Assembly (NCBI GenBank): GCA_037367405.1
Contig: JAZKJV010010616.1
Span: forward strand, 273,501-337,500
Source of the DNA: Ottelia alismoides
Lineage: Eukaryota > Streptophyta > Magnoliopsida > Alismatales > Hydrocharitaceae
Reading direction: 5' to 3'
Length of the DNA stretch: 64,000 nucleotides
This document shows, one piece after another, positions 35,190 to 46,311 of the stretch. Position numbers and translations under genes: made by a program. The notes beneath the pieces are model-generated. The model saw only the letters and a list, made by a program, of their open reading frames with translations. It made no database searches and was not told the DNA's origin. Numbering within the stretch: position 1 is the first letter of the stretch; the number at the start of each line of letters is the position of its first letter.

Positions 35190-38093
35190 GATTTGATCTC
35201 TGTGGTTCCTCCTCTTCCTGCGGATGGTAGTTTTCTCCTACAAGTTCTTTTTGAAGAGGGGGATGTGCTCAAGTGCTTCTCGTAGAGTCAGCTGAATGTG
35301 GAATCTATCAATCATCTAGTTGCTGATCTCTACATGCTGGGTCTTTTTAGGATTTTCTTTTTTATTCCCCTTCGCCCGACGGAGTGCCTCAGGGAAGGGG
35401 ATGGTAGGGGCCTCCTCAGATGGAGGACTAGGAATAGGTCCCTGTGCATGTGAAGGATTAGAATCCATACAATCATCATCATTCAACACATATGGATCCG
35501 CAATTTGAACAGAAACCTTTCCTTTATTCATATTTTTGTTTTTCTTTTTGTTACCACAATCCATAGGTACAAAAGGTGGTAACATCACAGATGGGGGCTC
35601 AACAAAAGTAGATTTGGTGGCATCAGTACAACCACCGACACCTGTCTTCGCGGCATCAGCACCGTGCTCTGGCTCAGCATCCAAAATGGTGGCATCAGCA
35701 CCACCGTCTGCATCTGGTATTACGACGGCCTCAGTACCGTCGTCTGTGACTCCATCATTGGTGGCATCAGCACCACCGTCCTCATCATCATCCTTGGCGG
35801 CATCAGCACCGCTACTTTGCTCCTCTGGCGCTCCTGATCCAGCATGGGATTGTCGCTCAGAAGAGGCACCGCCGGCTGGCATCCTACCGCTCCTAGTAGT
35901 CACAAAATCAGCATCATACAAAGAAAGATATATGTCACTCAAATAGTCATTAGGAGAGGTATCCTCTGTAAACTCTACCTGCTCAGACTTCCTTTTCAGA
36001 TTGTTCGGGTTGGGTTCAATCTGAGCGGGTATGGCGGCCTTGCCTTTGATGATTTCCCTCATCTCCTGTCGGAATTCATACATTTCTTGCCTGAAGGATG
36101 CTCGTTGTTCTGAGAGCAAGCGGGCAAGATCATCGAGAGCTGGGTTCTCAAAAGCTGGGGCTTGAGACCCGGATGGATTTCCCTGCTGGAAATGAGGTTG
36201 TTGCCGCTGCTCGTATTGGGGAGGATGGGGATATGACTGATGAGGCTGCTGACGCTGCCTCCATTGTTGTCCCTGATAGGCGGGACGAGGACCACTCTGG
36301 TATTGCTGCTGCTGGGCATACTGGGGCTGCTGCTGCTCTGGTTGCTAGCTGCTCTGCTGTCCTTGAGCTTGATTCTGCTGCTGGGAAGAGGAGCCACCGT
36401 TGCCCCAACGGAATCCGGGGTGATCGCGACGAATCTCGGGTTGAGGATACCGATCGTACCAAATCCCATTGACTTCCATCAATGGGTCTTGCTCAAAGGA
36501 AGGTGGGGGAAGAACTGCCAGTGGCTGCTCCGGCTGATAGACCACCATCTGAGTGTCTGGAGATGGCGGCTGCGCTGAGTAGTACTGTAGCAGTGGAACC
36601 GGCTCTGCCTGGATATGATTCACCTGGCGGTACGAGGTAGATGGTTGGTTGGAACTGCTACTGCTGGGGTCAGCCCGTGATCTGGGAGGCTGCTGGGAAG
36701 AAGTCTGTGCCTCCTGGATGCAAAGAATTTGCGTCTTCAGATAACTCATTGTCTTGGCAATTTGGTCCATTTGGGCCATGCCTAGCATCTGTTTCTTCTC
36801 CAGGATCTCGAGACGATCTAGTTTCTCACTAATAATGCCCATGTCGGCTGCGACTGATTCGGCTTGGGCTGCGGCTACCGACGATGTGTTAGGACCGGCA
36901 TCGATGCGGGCGATCCTCTGGAATGATCCCGCTCCTTGCGGAGGCTTCTGTTGTGTGTAAACACGGGCTTGGGCCATCACTGTTGAATTCTCTGCCATGC
37001 CCTCGTAGATGGCCCAAAGGTCGTCTTCACCCTTCGAAAAGTACGACCCACCGCAAGAGGCGTTGACTAGCCCCTGTAGCTTCGGTGTCAGCCCACAGAA
37101 GAAGCTTTGAACTAGATTAGGCTTAAATATATCGTGATGTGGACACCGGTCAATGAGCTCTCTGAATCGATCCCAAGCTTCATGGAACTGTTCATTTGGG
37201 ATCATGACAAAGTTGCTGATCATGGCTCTAGCTGCATTCATCCGGCCGAGAGGTTAGTATTTCTTCAGATACGCGGTCCGGAGATCTGCCCAAGTATCTA
37301 TGAATCGCCCCAAATGTTTGAGCCAGTATGCGGTTCTGTCAACCAAGGAGAAAGGGAAGGCGAACATCTCGATCGTGTCCTCGGTCATCAACCTATCATG
37401 GATCGTGCTGCATATCATCTCAAATTCTTGGACGTGGAGGTGTGGCTCTTCGGTCGGCAACCCATGGAATTTGGGTAGAAGTTGAATAGTATGGGGCCGA
37501 AGCTTGAAATCTCCATGGATTGGCGGGAGTCTGATCCAACGATGAGTGAGGGATGCGGCTGGATAGTGCAATTCCCTTATGATAGTCTGTGGTGTTCTCT
37601 CAGCGTCGGGATCACCTCCTCCTGCATCAGGTCCTCCTCCACCACCACCACCGCCACCGCCCCCAGGTCGGCTGTCTCTCATCTGTGCTATTTCTCTCAT
37701 GAGATCACCCATGAAGGTACCCTGGTCACGAATCTGCCTCTGCATGGTCTCCAGGGATTCCAGCAATGAATTGTTGATGGCAGCTTGAACAATGAAGTAC
37801 GGAGGGTGCTCATGGTCATCCGGATGCTCGCCTATGTCAGCCATCTCGGGATTCTCTGAAAAAGCAAAAGAGGCCATCTCAGGTGTTGTCGAATGCCCAG
37901 AACTCTATGATGCACTAAATTCTGACACTCTTGGACTGATGGAAGGAGAATGAGAAGGGTGGTCGAGGGGGAACAGGGTGGAGGTAAACTCAGGCTCGGA
38001 GAGCGGACTCTCTGAGGTAGTCCTAGATGAATGAGGAGGAGTGCTGGATAGCGGTGCCGACAAAGTTGGCCTAAGAGATCTCCGTCCCATCAT
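35190..38093 (-). pseudogene. Element A Gag
   Basis: From ATG at 38093 one frame runs the whole length with in-frame stops at 37905, 37254, 36345, 35316 and one near 35240. The order of parts is: N-terminal serine/proline segment; glycine run (about 37640-37670); the retrotransposon Gag domain (FEMICSTIHDR, FPFSLVDRTAYWLKHLGRF, NEQFHEAWDRFRELIDRCPH, NLVQSFFCGLTPKLQGLVN); a coiled-coil-like MGIISEKLDRLEILEKKQML; a Q-rich stretch with NGIWYDRYPQ; the amber codon at 36345; another Q-rich stretch; and a region of repeated GGADAT-like units. I see no CCHC zinc knuckle. Gag builds the particle; this copy cannot be translated whole without stop suppression. Confidence 0.85.
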
Positions 38094-39839
38094 CTTGATT
38101 ATTGGGAAGAGCAGGGCGAATGCAGAAGAAGAAGGAAGAAATGAGAAGCAAAATTGCGCACAATTGTGCTATGTTTTAAATCTTGACCTGAATAGAACTA
38201 GCAATCAAACACAAAACAGGGGTGAATTCACCAACTCAACACATGAAGCTGTGAAGGTTCGGCTTTTATCTTGTCGGTTTTAGATTGAATTCAGGAATTA
38301 ATCTTTTCACGAGTCCTTAGAGCGCTACGCCTAAAGGAGAGAGTACTGTCGGAAGAGTATCCCGTACTTGTCCTCCTCCTGTGTAACCTGTAGCTTGCAC
38401 TTTTTGAGGTCCTTGTAATCCTTCCTGGATCCCTACTCAGCCAAAGAATAAGAGAGGAAGCCAATAGGCAAAATCGATATTTCGGAACTCGCTCGCAACG
38501 GAATCACCCGTGAGCATGCAAGAACCTACTCAGACGCGAGACGATGACACAGACACCCCCGTGAAGGCGTGGCCTAGGCTCGATACTTCGGACAAGGTCG
38601 ATGCTCTACACAATAGAGAGTCACCAATGTTGACCAAGCCCTACTCTTCCACGTACGATAGAAGCGCCAATACTTCGGAAATCTAGGCGATACACAAGGC
38701 AGCCACAAGCTGGGATTTTGGCTCTAATCCTTACGAAGTACTCAACTCACTTTGAAGGAAACCTTCCCATGCAACCTGAAAACAAGTGAGGGTGTGACTC
38801 TCCCCAATCAATGAATCCAATTACCAATTTTATTTTTGGTCAAGATTTTCTTAGCAGTCCCTTTTTTAATTTTTTTTGGTGTTATCGCTTCTTTTGAGTA
38901 GATTCAAATAAGCGCCTAATGGTTTTTGTATTTTCTTGCTACTACTTTGTCCAAAAACAGAGGGAGAATAGAGTCGGAAAAGCCATGCAAGTCGACACAA
39001 AGATGGAAATCTCACCTTTGTGCCTAAATGATGGATGCAAAGTAAGAAGACTTACAGCGAATCCCAGCTCTCTCCATGCAGGATGCAAAGCAGAAATTTA
39101 TAAGCCTAAACTACATGCCGGTATGCAATGCGGAAATCGTCTTAAGATAGGCAACTGCTAGCGTTAAGAACCACAAGTTAGTCACCAATCCTCGATCCTA
39201 AGAGTCCGGTCTAGACCCCCCTCCTCTTCTCGACACATCGAGTTCAGGAGTAGCACTTAATGGGGAGGGCTCGTGGCACGGTGGATCTAAGAAGATGAGC
39301 TAACTGTTTAATTAAACGAAGTCCAAATTTGAGTTATAGGTGCATGCAAAGGTTATTAGTGTGTTTGGACCTAATTTAGTCGATCAAGCAGGCCTAGAAC
39401 TAAGGGCTCAATCCACAAAAGAAATGAAAAATGAAAACAAAACCGGAAAATGACTGTCGAAAAACGCGATGAAAACCGCGGTGAGCCCCCAGGTGAACAA
39501 ACACCCAGAAATTAGGCTCGGTAGTCTGAGTGTCCAAGTCCCTGTATTATTACAAATAATGAATCACTCTCTCACAAAATAAATTGCAAACTTAAGCTAA
39601 GCACTCTCTCACTCCTCCTGCTCTCTCCTGCCGGCTTGGCTAAAGAAAAGCCGGCTCTGCCTCACGTGGTTGCTTCAGATCCCCTAGGCGATCCACCTTG
39701 CTCCGCGGTCCCTCGCAAGAAGACAAAAAGAGTGGTAAGAAAAGCTTAACAAGATATGTCAAAAATGCAAGAGAGATAAAATGAAGCAATGGTAGACAAG
39801 CAACACAAACAAATAAAATAATGAACTACTCGCTGTTGC
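38094..39839 (-). other. 5' leader of element A
   Basis: 1.75 kb between the primer site and gag with no meaningful open frame. It holds clusters of short GC-rich stretches (38290-38720) similar in style to the leader of element B (49240-49440), including a shared CGAGTCCTTA word. Confidence 0.5.
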
Positions 39840-39857
39840 TCCACGGCAACGACGCCA
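39840..39857 (-). promoter_or_regulatory. Primer binding site of element A (tRNA-Asp)
   Basis: The minus strand gives TGGCGTCGTTGCCGTGGA two bases inside the 5' LTR. It matches the 3' end complement of plant tRNA-Asp (TGGCGCCGTTGCCGGGGA) at 16 of 18 positions. tRNA-Asp priming is characteristic of the Athila lineage. Confidence 0.85.
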
Positions 39858-39859
39858 TT

Positions 39860-42800
39860 TGATTTAGCCAAAATTCACGGAGTCTAAAATGATGTCTCAC
39901 ACAAGGCGGAGACAACCGAGATCGCTGCAGTGACTCACAATGAATCTTGAACTAAAGTCAACAATTAACCCACACTATAGATCAACAATTAGAAATAAAT
40001 GTGGAGTTAAAAATTATTTTTAACTCTGCACAAAAGATTGTATAGGACAAGTATGTAGAGAGTTCAAATACAGGGAGCAAACAGGGTAATTCAAATAAAT
40101 GTTTGTGAGTGAGTGTGAGTGATGTCTACACTATGCAAGCAAATAATTTTTTTGTGGGTTTTTAATTTTTTAAATTTTTTTATTAATTTTTAGTTTTGTA
40201 TTTTGGTTTTTAGTTTTCTGATTTTTATAATTTTATATTTTATATATATTTTTTCTTTTTCAATATTGGAATATAAAGACAATGTAATAAAAGGGATAAC
40301 AAAATATTTATAAAAATATGCAAAAAACAACAAAAAAATTCAGAAAAAAAATCTTTTTGGTATTTTTATGACTTTTTACTGTTTTTGTGATTTTCAGGTA
40401 TTTTTCAGAATATTTTTGGTTTTTTTAAACACTGAAATAAACCAAAACAGTGGATCAACAACCTGGCCGAAACTAAAATGGGATGGAAAAATATCAAATA
40501 ATCTCAAAATTTTCCCAAATAAGCTCTAAAACAAAGTGAATAAAGTATAGACCTTACATGACTTGAGTTTCTATTTTTCTGATTTTTCTATGATTTTATA
40601 TATTTTTTTGAAGTTTTTGTGTATTTTCGAATTTTTAAGGTTTTTCTTTTGCAATTTTTAGTGGTTTTTGGACTGACACTAGTAGATGACAAAACACACA
40701 AAGTATAGTTTTTCTGGAATTTTTCAAAACGTTTTTATAATTTTTATGGGTTTTCTAATGCAAACAGTGAAATAAATGCATGCTTTTTATTTTTAATAAA
40801 TACTAAAATGAATCAAATACAAATGAAAAAATGTGGCGTGAAAGTGCAAGTTAACAGGAGCTTAACATATTTTTTGTGGGATTTTTCGAGTTAAAATAAT
40901 GCATGAAATAAATCAAGCAAGCACACAAAAAATATCACAGCCTGGCAGGGATATACATGCAATTACACAAAAGTCCAGGGGTATACATGCAATTTTCCAC
41001 AAAATATTGAACTGAATATTCGAATTTATGGACCAAATATAAATTCCCAAACCCGCAGGGGTATCAGCACAAAATACCCACCAGGGCGCGCGACTTGCAC
41101 GCGCCTGGCAGGGACCTAAGTGCAATATCAAACACCTCTGGGGGCTAACTTGCAATTTCTCCAAAAAGTTTACACTTAATATAAAATTCCTTGGACTGAA
41201 ATGAAATAACAAAAGGGCCGAGGGCCTCTCTGCAAAATGCCCACACCTCACGTGAACAGGTCACGTGAGGTGACGTGGCGGAGGATCTGTATGTAAATAA
41301 AATAAGTGCGAGGGCCTATTTGCAAATTTTACAAGACTTTTACACTACAGACGAAAGCTTGTGGACTAAATAGTAAATATAAAATGCGCAAGGGTTGAGG
41401 TGCAAAATACCCCTGGCGCGTGGATCCAACGGCTGTAGATCTTCACTTAAACACGTGGCGTGAATCCAACGGTCGATGACGCTTCGCGTTGCATGGCTGG
41501 GATTAGATCCTGGATGATGATCGAACGGTGCTGGCGCTACTCCATCCGACGGTGGCTGTACGATCTGGGGCTCCTCCACGATCCGACGGTCGGGAGACTA
41601 GGACCAAGAACAGCGAAGAACGCCGGCGAGGACGAGCTTCGCCGTGCAAGATCTCAGTCCTCTGGTGGCTTCGAAGCTTCAAAATCGACAGGGGAACTCC
41701 TGGAGGTCTGCTCTTCCTCCTGGGGGCGTCAAAATACCACGGCGAAGGCCGTGGTGCTCGCTAGAGGGAGGCGGAGCTGGGAGGCTTGGTCGAGCTCCGA
41801 CGAGAGCCAAAATAGCGCCCAGGCTCGATTTAACTTTGTTTGACCTGCAAAACAAGGTGAAAGGGTCCAGGGCAAATTGCCTGGACCCCGCGGAGGCGAA
41901 GAAGCGGAGCGGAGCGAAGGGTTGGTACTCGGCCGGAGTTTCGCTCCGGCGAGGAGATGGGATTGGACGAATCACACGGCGAATCTTAAAATTTCTTGAG
42001 GGCTTTTGCTCCTACGGCTAAGACTAAGCTAAATAATGAAAAAGAAATGGATGAAGTGGCTTCCTTGATGGTGTGAACCAGAGGGAGGGGGTACCTCAAC
42101 TGCCGGAGTTGCAGGAGGTGGTGGAGCTGCCCTCGACCTCGTACGCCTTGGCTGATGAGCTCGCGGTGGAGCTGTCACCTCCAGGGAGCTTCAGAGCACA
42201 AGAGAGGCGGAGAGGGGTGGACCGAAGGGACTCAAATTCGAATCCAAAGTTGGGGGTTCGTTTTTAAGTGGTTTGACCCGAGGTGAAAGGGGCTCAAAGA
42301 TCAACGAAGATTGGAGCAATCGTTGGTCCTCGACCCAAGGTTATTCATGGGCGAGCTAGAGGGATGATCGAGGAACAATGTTGCAGAAGGTTGCAACACA
42401 AAAAGCCGAAAGAGTTGGCCTCGAGAAACCCGTGAAGTGGGGTCAAAAATGAGGTTGTCAGAGTCCACAGGGGTCTAGGACACCTAGTTGACCAGAGTCA
42501 ACTAGGGCTTGCGCCTGGTTGGTCCACGTGGACCAACAAGGAAAATCCCTGATTAAATCTTTTATTAATTCATTTAAAAACAGAAATAAGCCGAATTAAA
42601 TTATGATTACAAAATAAAAAAATTCCTTATGTAGTATTTTATTATGATTTTTAATTAATTTTATGAGATATATTTTTATAAGTTTACTTTTAGCCCTATA
42701 TAGATATAATACCTATATATTTTAGTCTTTTATTTTTATTCTGTGTATTTGAATTTTATTATTTTTATTTAGTATTTTATAAAATCATAAAATACTATTA

Positions 42801-43689
42801 TACATACAAATATATTTTTATTTTATTTTTCTGATGTGTTTTGTATATTTAATAAAATATAAGTAAGTATTGTATAGGTATGGGTACAGGTATAATACCT
42901 GTGTATTTGATATACAAATATTTTTATTTTGAGTTTTCTTCGCATTTTTATCCTAATTTTAATGCACATAGTTATTATAAATACTATTTACAAAATTATA
43001 AAAATATAAAATTATAAAAATAATGAATAAAGAATAAATTGAATATTTTAATCTGTACAAGTATACTACAAGGGTCCAAAACTCAACTTTCAAACCGTAA
43101 CTCCAAAAAATACAAAACCATATCCATTAAATAGATTATTTTATGATATATACAATTAAAGTGAGTTTGGTACATTTTGAGTTTTTATTTGCAAGATACG
43201 AGTCTGGGAAGTTGGAGTTTTGGAATCTTATTCAGATCATAAATTTTTATCTGTACATTATTTTTCAGTGAAATCAATTTTGTATTTTTCTTTATTAAAT
43301 TATCTACAACTTTCATGTACAAAGTTTCTATATTTGGTGTATAAAAAGTGGAACCAAAAATAGGTCCCAAAATGAATAAAGAATGAATTGAATAAAAGGT
43401 ATTTTTATTGTATTTTGGCCCTTATCTCCCCCTACTTTATTCCTTGTCGACCTAGTCATCGAGATGCCTAGGTCTCAGGGTTTCGGGTCATAAAATATTT
43501 ACAATATTTTATTCTTTTTCTTTTCTTTTATTTATTCTATAATTTTGGCTTTAATTACAGTATTTTATACACTAATGGAATGCACATGCATGAATGCTAA
43601 GATGCTATATTTAAGGCTATTTACAGGAATTTGCTAGGGTTTTTGATGCCAAAATGATAGAATAAAGATGATGAAATGTGGATTCAACA
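39860..43689 (-). repeat. 5' LTR of element A
   Basis: 3,830 bp. In minus-strand sense it starts TGTTGAATCCACATTTCATC and ends ...GGCTAAATCA beside the primer site. It differs from the 3' LTR by one base in the tip (TGTTG versus TGATG) and by scattered substitutions elsewhere. It contains the same GC-rich core (about 41400-42530) and the same non-coding frames as the other copy. Confidence 0.93.
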
Positions 43690-43694
43690 CCTAC
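43690..43694. repeat. Target-site duplication CCTAC (right copy) of element A
   Basis: Exact repeat of 24954-24958 on the far side of element A. Confidence 0.92.
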
Positions 43695-44222
43695 CAGTAT
43701 ATAATGCTGAATCTCAAGGTGATGTTTGGTGATGTCAACCGCACACAATGTTACAATGTTATGAAAGATCTTATTTGATGGATGGAGGAAGGGACTTCGG
43801 TTCGTGAGTATATACTCAAAATGTTTGGGTACTTGCCTGGGATGAAAACTCTAGGGGAAGAGATGGATGCAGATATGCAGCCTGACTTCATTTTGTTGTC
43901 ACTACCCAAGTGTTTCAATAACTTTGTGGTAACTTACTACATGAATAAATGGGAATTAACTAATGCTGAACTCTTGGCTTCGTTAAAGTCTGCAAAAAAT
44001 GCAATGAAGAAAGATAATCATATTGGCAATGCAATGATTGCACAGGTCAAAGGGAAGTGCAGCCAGAAGCAAAGATCTCAGAAGGGACCGACCCAGAAGA
44101 GAAAGAAGAAGGGTCAAAGTGTTGGATCATCTTCTATCGCATTGGTGACATCAAAGAAGATCGATGTGTGTCATCATTGCAAGAAGTTAGGGCACTGGAT
44201 GCAAACTGTCCAAATGACCTGA
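43695..44222 (+). pseudogene. Copia element D gag, C-terminal part
   Basis: The plus strand resumes in frame with 24958. After one stop near 43777 it reads WMEEGTSVREYILKMFGYLP, then DFILLSLPKCFNNFVVTYYM and NKWELTNAELLASLKSA, the UBN2-type Gag core of copia elements. It ends in a basic stretch and a zinc knuckle, CHHCKKLGHW. A one-base shift right after HW moves the final cysteine into another frame (ANCPNDLKF), so the knuckle is broken. Together with 24692-24958 it makes one Gag. Confidence 0.82.
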
Positions 44223-45660
44223 AGTTTGCTAACAAAGGTAAAGCTCCAACTTGTATAAAATCTACTTTCATCATTGAAACCAATTTTCTTGTAGGATAAG
44301 AAGGTAGTTGGGTCATCGATGCTGGTGCTTCTGTTCATGTATGCAATCTGTTGCATCTATTTCAGGAAACTAGGAATCTCCATGAAGGGGAGACAATCAT
44401 CTAGACAGGATTTGATGCAAATGCTTCAAAAGTCGTCGTCGGGACATGCATACTATCATTATCTTGTGGAAGAGTCTTTGTACTTAAAGAATGTATTTAT
44501 CTTCCAGATGTCAGAAGGAATTTAATATGTATCTAAGTTAGTTAGAAATGGATATTTTTTTCTGGTTTGTTATAAACTTGTCATAAATTATTGTGATAAA
44601 TATATTGTGGATGGTGTTCTGACTTCTGGTGAACTCTAGGAATTGTGCATCAATCAAAATGTCATGAATGTTTCTGCCACTAATAATAACCCTGAAAGAA
44701 TGGGAGGATGAAAATCATTCAAATATGATTTGGCATCAAAGGCATGGTTATTTATCCGTCGATAGGATCAATAGATTGATAAAGGGTGGACCCTCTGATT
44801 TTCTACAAGTTCAATCTTTGCCTACCTATGAACATTATATTCGAGGTAAAATGACCAGGACACCTTTACGTAACAAGGTTACAAGATGCGAAGATATTCG
44901 TGGCCTAATACATACTGATGTATGTGACCCCTTCAGTACCGCAACCCGAAATGGATATCAATGCTATTTAACATTTATTGATGGCCATTTGTGATATAGA
45001 TTTATCTTCCTATTACATCGTAAATCTAAAATCTTTGAAAAGTTAAAAGATTTCATGGCTTTGGTTGAGAACCAAAGTGATAGGAAGATTAAACAGATTC
45101 AATCTAAACGAAGTGGCGAGTAACTCTCAGATGAATTCAAGGAATATCTTAAAGAGAAAGGAGTTGTCTCCAATCACACTCCTCCTAGAACTCCCTAACT
45201 TAATGGTGTTGCTGAAAGACACAACAGGATCATCATGGAAATGGTCCATTCAATGATGAGTAAAGCAACATTTACCACTTATTTTCTAGAGATATGAAGT
45301 AGAGACTACAATATATATCCTCATAAGATCCCTAGTAAGTATGTACCTAAAGCTCCTCACGAGATTTGGTATGGAACCAAACCCAATGTTAAACACTTAA
45401 GAGTTTGGGGTTGATTGGTCCATGCGAAGAACATGGACGCAAGTAAGATAGAATCTCGCACTCGTGAGTACTACTTCATTGGGTATGTTATTGGATACCA
45501 GCTTTATGATCCTGGGACTCAGAAGGTCTTCATCTCTAGGGATGTAAAATTTCTAGAGGATGGCTTCCTTAAGAGTCAAGACAATAATGAAGTAAAGGAA
45601 TTCATTGAATCCCCTGAGGATACCGAGTTTCCTGAAACCATAAACTAAAGAAGTAAATGA
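44223..45660 (+). pseudogene. Copia element D protease and integrase region
   Basis: Near 44300 the frame reads GSWVIDAGASVHVCNLLH, the copia protease site with D-A-G in place of D-S/T-G. At 44668-44990 the pre-integrase zinc region appears (MIWHQRHGYLSVDRINRLIK, then LRNKVTRCEDIRGLIHTDVC). The integrase core follows in broken frames: DEFKEYLKEKGVVSNHTPP, LNGVAERHNRIIMEMVHSMM, PHEIWYGTKPNVKHLRVWG, and later TREYYFIGYVIGYQLYDP. Several stops and indels interrupt it. Protease-integrase-RT order is the defining order of Ty1/copia. This copy is inactive. Confidence 0.82.
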
Positions 45661-45689
45661 AAACAAAACACCTGTACCTCTTTGAAGGA

Positions 45690-46311
45690 GTTCGAGGGTG
45701 GTTGTGACACCTGAAGGGTACATGTTCTATGTGTCAGGTGAAACTAACAATGATCCAACTTCATTTAATGAAGCACTCATGGATGATGACATGGATAGAT
45801 GGATGCTAGCAATGAAGTCAGAAATTGACTCCATGCATAAGAATGGTATATGGACCCTAGAGGATCCACCTAGAGGGGTAAACCCATTGGGTGTAAATGT
45901 ATCTTCAAGAGAAAGAGGGGACCTGATGGGAAAGTAGAGACTTTCAAAAGCACGGCTCGTAGCCAAGGGCTATACATAGAGAGAAGGCATCGACTACGAT
46001 GAGACATTTGCACATGTGGCTATGCTTAAGTCCATCAGGGCACTGCTAGCTATAGCTGTGTATCTTAACTATGACATCTAGCAGATGGACGTCAAGACGG
46101 CTTTCCTCAATGGATACCTCGAGGAGGATATCTATATGGAGCAGCCCCATGGCTTCATAACTGAGGAAGGAAAAGTATGCAAGATAAAGAAATCCATTTA
46201 TGGGCTCAAACAGGCTTCCTATAAGTCGAATATCAGATTCGATGAAACCATAAAGAGTTATGGTTTTGTGTAGAATCCTGATGAACTATGTGTATCCAAG
46301 AAGCTCAATGG
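45690..46311 (+). pseudogene. Copia element D reverse transcriptase, N-terminal half only
   Basis: The plus strand shows PTSFNEALMDDDMDRWMLAM, then KSEIDSMHKNGIWTLEDPPR (start of the copia RT domain), ARLVAKGYT, IDYDETFAHVAMLKSIRALL, QMDVKTAFLNGYLEEDIYME (first catalytic aspartate), and KVCKIKKSIYGLKQASYKSN. The sequence ends with CVSKKLNG just before where YVDD should follow. There it changes abruptly into element B on the opposite strand. The second half of RT, RNase H and the 3' LTR are missing. Confidence 0.82.

Larger units (their letters stand above)
24959..43689 (-). mobile_element. Complete Athila-lineage LTR retrotransposon (element A), 18.7 kb
   Basis: A full-length Ty3/gypsy element on the minus strand: 5' LTR 39860-43689, tRNA-Asp primer site 39840-39857, leader, gag and pol (38093 down to about 31337), a 2.5-kb non-coding stretch, and the 3' LTR 24959-28786. 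A perfect CCTAC duplication flanks it. It is inserted in the gag of a copia element on the other strand. The lineage is judged from the tRNA-Asp primer site, very long LTRs, and RT motifs such as [11 protein letters not shown] and [19 protein letters not shown] in the integrase. Many in-frame stops and frameshifts make it non-autonomous. The two LTRs differ by a few percent over the parts I aligned, so the insertion is not very recent. Confidence 0.93.

Noticed and set aside
35536..35946. 136-codon plus frame opposite element A Gag
   Set aside because: Antisense shadow of the GGADAT-type repeat region of Gag.
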